NCBI GenBank assembly: GCA_026988015.1 | Contig: JALSMA010000045.1 | Span: 1 to 46,653, forward strand | Direction: 5' to 3' | Length of the DNA: 46,653 nucleotides | Source: Desulfobulbaceae bacterium | GTDB lineage: Bacteria > Desulfobacterota > Desulfobulbia > Desulfobulbales > Desulfocapsaceae | In this document: positions 8,700-15,010 of the stretch, one piece after another | Position numbering within the stretch: the first letter of the stretch is position 1 | Layout of the letters: every line of letters starts with the position of its first letter | Translations under genes and position numbers: made by a program | Notes under the pieces: model-generated | The model's input: only the letters and a program-made list of their open reading frames with translations | Databases searched by the model: none | Told to the model about the DNA's origin: nothing

Positions 8700-8957
8700 G
8701 CTGTTCTCCTCAAAGTCTTTGTTTCAAATCTTTATAAAATCAAAAATGCAGGAAACCTGATCTCCCACTATAGTTATTAACCAAATCATGTATTATACCA
8801 AGAGTAACGCATTTAGACAAGGATAAAAACAGAATCTTCTCCAAAACGACACTTTCCCAATACATCTTCCCGATACAGCATACCACTACTGGTAAATCCC
8901 TGGTGTTGTTGAGATTGCTTTATTTGACAGGACTCGTAAAAACTTACCGCCTCCTTC
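8700..8957. other. intergenic region between the PxxKW gene and the IS66 remnant
   Basis: Holds the PxxKW leader and promoter up to 8820. From 8821 to 8957 no gene or clear structure was recognised; this strip is probably host DNA abutting the insertion element end at 8958. Confidence 0.45.
8792..8820 (-). promoter_or_regulatory. sigma70-type promoter for the PxxKW gene
   Basis: On the minus strand TTGTCT (8815-8820) and TATAAT (8792-8797) are 17 bp apart. Predicted transcript start near 8785, giving a leader of about 85 nt before the ATG at 8699. Confidence 0.75.
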
Positions 8958-8994
8958 GTAATGCGCCCCTCAGGAATTGCCCAGGGGGTAAGAT

Positions 8995-9138
8995 TTATGC
9001 CCCTCTCCTTGAAGGAGTATGCTCCAGACTGAGTCCGTCCAGCAGCCAGGCGAGTTCATACCCGTGCACAGCAAGTACATCCTCTGCAGTTTCAAGCCAG
9101 CGGAAGCGATCCTTTTCCAGTCGTTTATGCCAGAGGCA
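8995..9138 (-). pseudogene. tnpB: 3' fragment of IS66 tnpB
   Basis: Minus-strand translation from 9138 reads CLWHKRLEKDRFRW followed by AEDVLAVHGYELAWLLDGL and a TAA at 8995. This is the typical C-terminal half of IS66 TnpB (usual form: FCLWHKRLEKxRFRWP then ELxWLLDG). Its N-terminal partner is at 10750-10882, more than 1.6 kb away, with about 20 codons of the middle lost. Too short and offset to appear as an ordinary ORF. Confidence 0.85.
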
Positions 9139-9224
9139 GTTATGCCGATGTTCTAATTATGCCGAGGATGAACCAAAGGTTGTAGTGTGCCTGAATATTC
9201 ACACTTCCATGCCTCGGCATAATT
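9124..9224. repeat. TTATGCC repeats and 13-bp inverted repeat at the recombinase-element end
   Basis: TTATGCC appears at about 9125, 9140 and 9157 (the last two as TTATGCCGA). AATTATGCCGAGG at 9155-9167 is matched by its perfect inverse CCTCGGCATAATT at 9212-9224. The cluster begins where tnpB homology stops (9139) and ends just after the recombinase stop (9250), so these are probably binding or cleavage sites at the left end of the inserted element. The copy at 9125 lies in tnpB and may be chance. Confidence 0.6.
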
Positions 9225-9249
9225 TATTACCATTACTTCCGCAACAGGT

Positions 9250-10254
9250 TCAGAGTGCCTTCAAGAATTCTATCAAGTTGTCATCAGGTTTAAAGGTCAC
9301 CGGCTTGGCACTGATAGGGAGTGTCTTTTCGAAAATCTTAATCTTCTGTGTTAAATCCGAATTCATATAGGCTTGAGTGCTCTCAAGGGATTCATGGCCA
9401 AGCCAAAGTGCAATTACGGATAAATCCACTCCGGATTGAAGTAGATATACAGCAGCGGTATGTCGAAGCACATGTGGACTTACACGCTTTTTCAAAAGTG
9501 ATGAACAACGCTGTCCTGCCACGAATACATATTTGCCGAGGATGTATCCGACTGTGTCCCGGTTGAGCTTGTTTTCTTTCCTGGTGGGAAATAGTTGCAC
9601 TGAGGGCGGCTTAGGGCTCCACTCGCCGAGCCAGTGCTCAATGATTACCGAAACCGTTCTACCCAAAGGCATCGAGCAATCTTTCCGCCCTTTTCCAGTG
9701 CAGTGAACATAAGCACCTTCTCCTAAAGTGACGTTACTGCAGCACGGGTTGATGAGTTCCGAGACTCTCAACCCCGTATGGACTGCTAAAGAAATGAGTG
9801 CGTGATCCCCACGCCCGATCCAGGAGGACCTGCCAATGGCATCCAAGATTGCATCGACTTCATCGACGGTAAGAAAGTCGATTTCACGCTTTCGGTAGCG
9901 CTTGGTTGGAATCGCTAAAACACGCTGAATATGTGCGGATAGCTGTGGTTCCTGAAAGGACGTATAGTGGAAGAATGAACGGATAGCCGCAAGACGATGG
10001 TTACGAGTACGAGGCGTGTTGTGCCGTTTCTCTTCCAAGTGGTTGAGGAATTTGCAGATGAGTGAAACGTCCAAGTCCTCGAGCTGCAACTTTGACGGCG
10101 TTTTACCGAGTTCACATTGAGCATATTTGAGCAGCAGGCGAAATGTATCACGACATGCTAAAATAGTTTCCTTGCTGACCCGTTTTTGATTCATTAGCCT
10201 CTCGATGAAGAATCCTTCCATAATGGGTGCCAGAGTCGAGGATGAGTTTTTCAT
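9250..10254 (-). CDS. tyrosine-type site-specific recombinase, last gene of the element
   Basis: A 334-residue, apparently intact phage-integrase-type recombinase. An N-terminal SAM-like core-binding domain (about 10-110) precedes the catalytic domain. Active-site residues are all visible: R163 (TGLRVSEL), K188 (CTGKGRK), H261 and R264 (PHVLRHTA), H287 (LWLGHES) and the nucleophile Y296 (STQAYMNSD). ATG at 10254 overlaps the stop of the upstream recombinase fragment by 4 bp, implying translational coupling. Related proteins usually occur as the last member of a pair or trio. Whether it still acts on the nearby TTATGCC repeats is open; its partner is broken. Confidence 0.9.
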   Translation of the reverse strand: MKNSSSTLAPIMEGFFIERLMNQKRVSKETILACRDTFRLLLKYAQCELGKTPSKLQLEDLDVSLICKFLNHLEEKRHNTPRTRNHRLAAIRSFFHYTSFQEPQLSAHIQRVLAIPTKRYRKREIDFLTVDEVDAILDAIGRSSWIGRGDHALISLAVHTGLRVSELINPCCSNVTLGEGAYVHCTGKGRKDCSMPLGRTVSVIIEHWLGEWSPKPPSVQLFPTRKENKLNRDTVGYILGKYVFVAGQRCSSLLKKRVSPHVLRHTAAVYLLQSGVDLSVIALWLGHESLESTQAYMNSDLTQKIKIFEKTLPISAKPVTFKPDDNLIEFLKAL

Positions 10255-10749
10255 AGAATACCTCGCTTTCTCTCGAGACGATTTCGAGCCAGTTCCAGGA
10301 ACTCGGGAACGGCCGAGAAATACCAGTAGGTGGAGGAAGGTCCGACGTGACCCATGTAGAACGAGAGCGCGTCCACCGCCTGCTCAACATCGCGATCCCT
10401 TTTATAGATGTCGATTAGGCTGTTCACTGCGAAGCTGTGGCGCATATCATGTATGCGTGATCCTTTCCCGTGACTTGTATCCCGAATGCCTATCTTGAAG
10501 CATAGTTGTCTGAAAGTTTGTTGGGCGATTGCGGTCGTTGGCCGGGTGCCAATAGAGCTTAGGAAGAATGATGGCGATTGAGCATTGGGAAAGATTTGAT
10601 CGCGCCAACGAGCATAATGTGCCAGGGCACTTGCGGTGGACGCATGCACCGGGACCAGGCGAGACTTGCCGAACTTGGCATTACGAATTGTGAGCAATTG
10701 GTTGACGAAATCCACATTTTCTCTGTCGAGGGCCAAGGCTTCAGAGATG
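10251..10749 (-). pseudogene. N-terminally truncated tyrosine recombinase
   Basis: Minus-strand frame beginning ISEALALDRENVD continues with TIRNAKFGKSRLVP, RIHDMRHSFAV (His/Arg), FYMGHVG (His) and STYWYFSA (Tyr). The first catalytic arginine normally comes immediately before ISEAL, so the break removes it together with the whole N-terminal domain. About 165 residues remain of a protein usually near 320. The fusion point with tnpB lies at about 10750. It ends in an ATGA overlap with the next recombinase. Confidence 0.85.
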
Positions 10750-10882
10750 TGAAGAGGTAGCCGGATAATGGATTGAGTTCTAGCTGATCAGCCACCAGCA
10801 GAGATAGGCCGTTGATGGACTTGCGAATATCGGTGACACCGGGCGCTATGTACACCCGTGCAGGAGCAGCTGGATAAAACAT
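10750..10882 (-). pseudogene. tnpB: 5' fragment of IS66 tnpB
   Basis: ATG at 10882 starts a sequence typical of IS66 TnpB: YIAPGVTDIRKSINGLSLLV followed by LNPLSGYLF, 44 residues in all, after which homology ends and recombinase sequence begins in another frame. Its ATG overlaps the ancestral tnpA stop (TAATG at 10880-10884). The frame runs on to 10559 as a chimera without meaning. Confidence 0.85.
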
Positions 10883-11223
10883 TACCGGTTCTCCAGTACG
10901 GTAAGCACTTGGCTGAGTACCCTTGGTTAAAACTGTTCGCTGACCTCTCTGGCAATAAGATCACTCAGGAGAATTTTTACTCCCGAGGTTGCAGCAGGCT
11001 GGCCGGATCGTCGAATCTTCTCCATGGGCACCGGGGCCAGCTGAGATGTTTTGCGGGAAAATTCTGACATCTTTCTCTGCCAGTAGGTCATGGCATGGTA
11101 GGAGAGGCCATGCAGACGACAATATTCTGCTCGGCTCAAGCCGCTTTTCTGCTGGGCCCTGATGTGTGCCTGCCAATGGTGCCTGGATCTTGACCTCTTC
11201 CCGCCATCTTTGTAATCTGCCAT
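10882..11223 (-). pseudogene. tnpA: IS66 tnpA with an in-frame nonsense codon
   Basis: ATG at 11223 begins MADYKDGG and leads into the helix-turn-helix region typical of IS66 TnpA (SGLSRAEYCRLHGLSYHAM, then YWQRKM). The frame stops at TAA 10927-10929 after REVSEQF, 98 residues. Reading past that codon the same frame continues PRVLSQVLTVLENR and stops at 10882-10884 overlapping the tnpB ATG, which matches the normal TnpA ending and the usual coupling. So the internal TAA is a point nonsense mutation. In-frame sequence upstream of 11223 includes the element end and is not coding. Confidence 0.78.
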
Positions 11224-11303
11224 CTGAATCCGCCCTGGTTGTGGTTTCCGATGGGATTCATTATGACACATCGCGACCTGAGAAAAAAATAGGGTTATTT
11301 TGT

Positions 11304-11312
11304 GGCGCTTAC
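11304..11312 (-). repeat. left terminal inverted repeat of the IS66 element
   Basis: GTAAGCGCC reading leftward from 11312. The facing end at 8958-8967 reads GTAATGCGCC, the same motif with one inserted base. Confidence 0.6.
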
Positions 11313-11411
11313 GAATATTTCGGCCTCCAATTGAGGTTAATCCTCCACCAGACGATGAAAATATGGTGAAAATCCATAGTGGCTTTATGTCAAAGAACAA
11401 TTTAACGGAAA

Positions 11412-11452
11412 TTCAAGCACCAATCCATCATGATGATGGATTGGTGCTTGAA
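11412..11452. repeat. perfect 20-bp inverted repeat with 1-nt centre
   Basis: TTCAAGCACCAATCCATCAT at 11412-11431 is followed after one base by its exact reverse complement to 11452. No U-tract follows on either strand and no gene ends next to it, so it is not an obvious terminator. It lies 100 bp outside the IS66 end. Confidence 0.85.
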
Positions 11453-11849
11453 ACTCTAAACTTCAGATTGTAAAAAAAACCACCAAAAAGTACCACATTC
11501 GCATACCTCAAAGTGAAAATAAAAAAAACACTCATAGCAATACTCTAGCTTGTAATCTCTAACATCATGATATAGAATAAATTTGTTTAATAATTTCATT
11601 ATCCTGAATCCGTGGACGTTGGATGGTGATGTTGTCTGTTTTTTTTATGAACACTTTAATTGTAGTAAGTATATCAATGGGTTCAAAGAAAACAGGTGTG
11701 CCGAAAACGAACGTTCTATAGGGATGCAAGTATCTTTTTACAAAGCTGATTATTAATTTTAAATTTGCATTTCAGTATATTACTAAAAGAATGATGACGA
11801 AGCCGTCACAATTACAGGATTATCTCATTGTATTTATTAGGCTTGCATT

Positions 11850-11919
11850 CCGCCCCAAGGCAACTTGCACAGCAGAGTCAGGCGGTACTTGGCAAACCAT
11901 TGATGAATATCATCAATCA
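11850..11919 (+). promoter_or_regulatory. structured leader upstream of pilC
   Basis: CCGCC (11850-11854) can pair with GGCGG (11881-11885), enclosing CAAG-GCAA-CTTG (11856-11867 region), a stem capped by a GNRA-type tetraloop. It is followed by GGCAAACC and then a perfect 8-bp hairpin ATTGATGA/TCATCAAT (11899-11917). The elements end about 45 bp before the pilC ATG. It does not fit the c-di-GMP-I consensus despite the GGCAAACC string. Function unknown. Confidence 0.4.
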
Positions 11920-11963
11920 GTGAATTTACATTTAGAAAACAGTACCATGCAGGAGAGCATATA

Positions 11964-13169
11964 ATGCCTATCTATATCTGGAAAGGTATCAATTCATACG
12001 GCGACAAACGTAAGGGCGAAGTTGAAGCGCCAGACCAGGCTGCGGCACTCGCCCATGTCAAACGTCTACGCATTAAAGATCCTGTTATCAAGGAAAAGCC
12101 AAAGGATCTGTTTGAGAACATAGCTTTTTTTCAACCTAAAGTTACCGGTAAAGACATAGTTGTCTTCACCAGACAGCTTTCAACCATGATTGATGCTGGC
12201 TTGCCACTCGTACAGAGCCTTGAAATTCTCGCGAAACAGCAGGACAACTCCACCTTCAAAAAAGTCCTCACTGAGATTAGGATGGATGTTGAGACGGGTA
12301 CCACCTTTGCTGACTCAATGCGGAAGCACCCTAAGGTATTTGACAACCTTTTCGCCAACATGATTGAGGCCGGTGAAACAGGCGGTATCCTGGACACCAT
12401 CCTCAGTCGTCTCGCTGTTTTCATGGAAAAATCCATGGAACTGAAGAAAAAAATAAAAGGTGCCATGACTTATCCTGTTATCTGTTTAGGTATCGCTCTT
12501 CTTATCCTGGTTGTTATTCTTGTCTTTGTAATCCCAGTTTTCGAGGATATGTTTGCGAGCATGGATTCGGCACTTCCCATTCCGACGCAGATAGTTGTAT
12601 CCATGTCCAACTTCTGTAAAGCCAATTTTATATGGCTGGTCATGGGAGGATTTGCCATTATCTACGGCATTAAAAAGATCTATAACACTGAAATTGGTCG
12701 CATTAAGATGGATGCAATGTTTCTCCGTGCGCCCATTGCCGGGCCACTGGTAAGAAAGGTTGCCGTGGCCAAATTCACCAGAACTCTTGGAACCATGCTC
12801 CAGAGTGGTGTTCCAATTCTAGATGCCCTGCAGGTTGTTGCGAGGACAGCCGGTAACAAGATTATAGAAGCTGCAGTTTTTCGTGTTGCTGACAGTATTG
12901 CAGAAGGTCGTCCCATCGCAGAACCACTTGAGGAAAGCGGAGTCTTTCCAAACATGGTTGTCCAGATGATCAATGTAGGAGAATCTGTCGGTGCACTGGA
13001 CAGCATGCTTGCTAAAATTGCGGACTTTTATGATGGTGAGGTTGACCAGGCCGTTGAAAACCTCACCGCAATGATTGAGCCATTAATGATGGTGGTGCTT
13101 GGTGGTATGATTGGTGGACTGGTTGTCGCCATGTACCTTCCCATTTTCTCAATGGCAGGAAATATTTAA
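11964..13169 (+). CDS. pilC: type IV pilus inner-membrane platform protein PilC (type II secretion F family)
   Basis: A 401-residue GspF/PilC family protein with two T2SSF domains (about 65-190 and 265-390). Each has the family pattern FTRQLSTMIDAGLPLVQSLE / FTRTLGTMLQSGVPILDAL and a GETGG or GESVG turn. Membrane segments are near 168-192, 215-235 and 370-395. In the pilus machine it couples the assembly ATPase to pilin polymerisation. ATG at 11964 has AGGAG 8 bp upstream. No pilB, pilT or pilin gene lies nearby, so it is either the end of a split pil cluster or a separately regulated gene; a structured leader precedes it. Confidence 0.92.
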   Translation: MPIYIWKGINSYGDKRKGEVEAPDQAAALAHVKRLRIKDPVIKEKPKDLFENIAFFQPKVTGKDIVVFTRQLSTMIDAGLPLVQSLEILAKQQDNSTFKKVLTEIRMDVETGTTFADSMRKHPKVFDNLFANMIEAGETGGILDTILSRLAVFMEKSMELKKKIKGAMTYPVICLGIALLILVVILVFVIPVFEDMFASMDSALPIPTQIVVSMSNFCKANFIWLVMGGFAIIYGIKKIYNTEIGRIKMDAMFLRAPIAGPLVRKVAVAKFTRTLGTMLQSGVPILDALQVVARTAGNKIIEAAVFRVADSIAEGRPIAEPLEESGVFPNMVVQMINVGESVGALDSMLAKIADFYDGEVDQAVENLTAMIEPLMMVVLGGMIGGLVVAMYLPIFSMAGNI

Positions 13170-13188
13170 AAAAAATAACGTTCTACTG

Positions 13189-13216
13189 TTGACATTATCC
13201 GTCTGAAGCATATCAT
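13189..13216 (+). promoter_or_regulatory. sigma70-type promoter for ihfA
   Basis: TTGACA (13189-13194) and TATCAT (13211-13216) with a 16-bp spacer, 54 bp upstream of the ihfA ATG. Confidence 0.6.
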
Positions 13217-13269
13217 TAGTAAAAAAAGAACATTTCTAAATGTCGATTATTTTTGAGGAGGATTCAACT

Positions 13270-13557
13270 ATGACTCTCACAAAAGCTGACCTTGTTCAGC
13301 AGGTATACAAATCTCACGGCTCTCTCACAAAAGCTCAGGCAACTGACTCTGTTGAGGCCTTTTTACGTATTTCTAAAACATCATTAATCGGAGGAACGGA
13401 TCTTCTTCTCAGCGGTTTTGGTAAATTCAATGTAAAAGACAAAAAATCCAGGAGAGGGCGCAACCCACAGACTGGAGATGAGTTAACCCTCGACGCGCGA
13501 AGAGTAGTCACCTTTAAACCATCAGGTATACTTCGTGATAAAATCAATCAGACATGA
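13270..13557 (+). CDS. ihfA: integration host factor alpha / HU family DNA-bending protein
   Basis: A 95-residue HU/IHF fold protein. GFGKFNVKDKKSRRGRNPQTG contains the arm-tip proline (P66) that intercalates into DNA, and ARRVVTFKPSGILRDKIN is the typical IHF-alpha end. IHF bends DNA at specific sites for recombination, replication and sigma54 promoters. The ATG at 13270 is chosen because GAGGAGG lies directly upstream; an ATG at 13240 in frame would add ten unrelated residues. In this family alpha, beta and HU are hard to separate by eye, so the alpha subtype is less sure than the family. Confidence 0.88.
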   Translation: MTLTKADLVQQVYKSHGSLTKAQATDSVEAFLRISKTSLIGGTDLLLSGFGKFNVKDKKSRRGRNPQTGDELTLDARRVVTFKPSGILRDKINQT

Positions 13558-13860
13558 TCCCTGTTTAATAATGTCCATTCATTAATGAGTTTTTTTCTAA
13601 ATCGGACAGCTAAGTAAAATTTAATCATCGATGCCCCTCAGGGAATATCCTAGGATATGTATTATATTATCTCGAAGATAAAATTTCAAACAGCACACAG
13701 AATTAGAGGAAAAATGTCATTTATGGACAAGCACTAGATATTTTTTGCCCCTTTTGATCAAACAGGGAACTATGAACCTGTATCTATAGCCTTTAACCAG
13801 GACTATTGATGCAGGTTTTTTTTGTTGCCTGGCTTTCCAGCTAAAATAGAGATTATCTAA
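13558..13860. other. intergenic region between ihfA and the ParB-like gene
   Basis: This 303-bp gap contains the perfect 14-bp palindrome ATATCCTAGGATAT (13645-13658), a very short frame MSFMDKH with an AGAGGA ribosome-binding site (13714-13737), and a strong terminator (13775-13823) only 37 bp before the next gene. A TATTATATTAT stretch at about 13660-13670 could supply a -10 element. Confidence 0.5.
13775..13823 (+). terminator. strong intrinsic terminator just upstream of the ParB-like gene
   Basis: AACCTGTATC pairs with GATGCAGGTT (one U-G pair), a further ATAG/CTAT pair lies inside, and eight U follow (13816-13823). It is 218 bp past the ihfA stop and 37 bp before the ParB-like ATG, so it may end a small transcript or act as an attenuator. 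Confidence 0.75.
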
Positions 13861-14820
13861 ATGTACGCAACATCATCCTTTCAAAATGTTCCCCTGCAAA
13901 AAATAGAACATTCTCAATCGCTGTGCCTTCATCCTTTTATGACTCCGGAGCATGCACAAGATGACAACTTGGTAGAATCCATAAAAAATGTCGGTATTCT
14001 GCATCCCCCTCTACTGAAATTTAATACAAAAAATGACACCTACCAAATACTTGCTGGACGTACCAGATTACAGATATTAAGAGAGCTTCAGCCTAATAGG
14101 AAAAGTATTCCATGCTTTATTGTAAACGAGACCATAACACCACTTGCTCTTCTCTATCATATCCTTGAGGATCAAAAGATATCTGGTGGTCTCAGCCCTA
14201 TGGAAAAAGCCTACTTTTTTTCTTATAGCCTGGAACGTATGTCCATTAATAAGGCTGCCGAACACTTCCTGCCCCTCCTCGGTGAAAAAATCCAGGAAAA
14301 TACCATAAAAAAATATATCCGGCTGTTACAACTCGAACCAGAACTTCAAAAAAGTGTTCATTGTCTTGAGATAGCCGAAAAGACTGCCTACGAATTGCTG
14401 CTATTATCCACCAAGGAACGCTATGCAATCCATTCCACTTTCAAGAAGTTACGACTTGGCGGTGGAAAACAAAAAAGGCTTCTATCTTTATGCAAAGACC
14501 TGGCCTATCGTTACAATAAAACAGTAGCAGAGCTTTTGTCCGAAGAAGAGATAAAGAGAATCCTCACACACAGAGAGACGAACACACCTCAGAAAGCAGC
14601 CATACTGTTAGCTTTTCTTCAGAAACAGCTTTTCCCGCAAAGCGAAGAGGCCGAAAAGTTATTTAGAAAGAAGGTAGCTCAGCTGGCACTTCCCATTTGC
14701 TGTAGCATGGAACACAGTCAAGCCTTTGAAACAGACCATATTACCCTCCGGGTAATATTTCATTCCTGGTCAGAACTTGAAAGGAAAAGGGACGTAATCA
14801 AAGGGTTGGTAGAGTCGTGA
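13861..14820 (+). CDS. ParB N-terminal (ParB/Srx) domain protein
   Basis: A 319-residue protein. Residues 8-100 form a ParB-like N-terminal domain: VPLQKIEHS, LVESIKNVGILHPPLL and YQILAGRTRLQIL, the last being the nucleotide-binding GxRR-type motif. Residues 110-200 look helical with a likely helix-turn-helix (SINKAAEHF ... TIKKYIRLLQL). The rest (200-319) is basic and helical with no recognised domain. No parA is near and the gene is far from any visible origin, so a chromosome-partition role is unlikely; ParB-fold proteins also serve as regulators or CTP-switch adaptors. A terminator lies just upstream. Its stop overlaps a GTG of a short frame (14817-14930). Confidence 0.75.
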   Translation: MYATSSFQNVPLQKIEHSQSLCLHPFMTPEHAQDDNLVESIKNVGILHPPLLKFNTKNDTYQILAGRTRLQILRELQPNRKSIPCFIVNETITPLALLYHILEDQKISGGLSPMEKAYFFSYSLERMSINKAAEHFLPLLGEKIQENTIKKYIRLLQLEPELQKSVHCLEIAEKTAYELLLLSTKERYAIHSTFKKLRLGGGKQKRLLSLCKDLAYRYNKTVAELLSEEEIKRILTHRETNTPQKAAILLAFLQKQLFPQSEEAEKLFRKKVAQLALPICCSMEHSQAFETDHITLRVIFHSWSELERKRDVIKGLVES

Positions 14821-14930
14821 AAACCGTTAATCTTTTTCGTTGTGCGCCCTTTAGGAAGTACCCTTGGAGGAACAAATTTCCTGTCTCTTATTACGCAGAA
14901 AAGCAGAGAAATTTCCGTGCTCGGATATGA
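14817..14930 (+). other. short overlapping frame or dispersed-repeat remnant
   Basis: GTGA at 14817 couples a 37-codon frame (MKTVNLFRCAPFRKYPWRNK...) to the end of the ParB-like gene; TGA at 14928. The same frame resumes after the TGA and is open to 15014, and a second frame runs to 14961. I do not recognise any of these; the stretch may be a dispersed intergenic repeat rather than coding. Confidence 0.25.
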
Positions 14931-14960
14931 TTTTTTTTCGGAATCTACGCTTACCGACTA

Positions 14961-14984
14961 GTCCAACCTGTTTGGGACCTTTTT
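14961..14984 (+). terminator. weak candidate terminator after the ParB-like gene
   Basis: GTCC/GGAC stem with a small bulge (14961-14978) followed by CTTTTT. Weak stem; low confidence. Confidence 0.3.
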
Positions 14985-15010
14985 ACGAACATATCAAGGC
15001 GTAAGCTGCG

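Larger units (their letters stand above)
9139..10749 (-). mobile_element. remnant of a multi-recombinase (RIT-like) element inserted in tnpB
   Basis: Bounded exactly by the two halves of tnpB. It holds an intact tyrosine recombinase and the C-terminal half of another, overlapping by ATGA, which is the organisation of elements that encode two or three adjacent tyrosine recombinases. The left end has TTATGCC repeats; the right end is a clean deletion junction near 10750, where tnpB code changes to recombinase code within one or two codons. The missing first recombinase(s) and about 60 bp of tnpB were probably lost in that deletion. Confidence 0.7.
8958..11312 (-). mobile_element. degenerate IS66-type insertion element, itself interrupted
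   Basis: Outer limits are set by terminal motifs: CGCTTAC-type end at 11304-11312 (GTAAGCGCC reading inward on the minus strand) and GTAATGCGCC at 8958-8967 reading inward on the plus strand, both resembling the GTAA-starting ends of IS66 elements. Inside, on the minus strand, are tnpA (with a nonsense codon), the 5' part of tnpB, an inserted recombinase element, and the 3' part of tnpB. The large DDE transposase gene tnpC, which should follow tnpB, is missing: only about 37 bp separate the tnpB stop from the end. The flanking 8-mers differ, so no target duplication is preserved. Confidence 0.72.
11313..11963. other. intergenic region between the IS66 end and pilC
   Basis: No gene recognised in 650 bp. 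It holds a 41-nt perfect palindrome (11412-11452), an AT-rich stretch (11460-11820) with only weak promoter-like hexamers such as TTTACA and TAAATT near 11735-11760, and a hairpin-rich leader immediately upstream of pilC (11850-11919). Confidence 0.5.

Noticed and set aside
10559-10882. Intact IS66 TnpB of 107 residues
   Set aside because: Only the first 44 residues are TnpB; the rest is out-of-frame recombinase sequence.
11850-11919. c-di-GMP-I (GEMM) riboswitch upstream of pilC
   Set aside because: Only GGCAAACC fits; the flanking CACAGG and the second conserved loop with the GNRA receptor are not in place.
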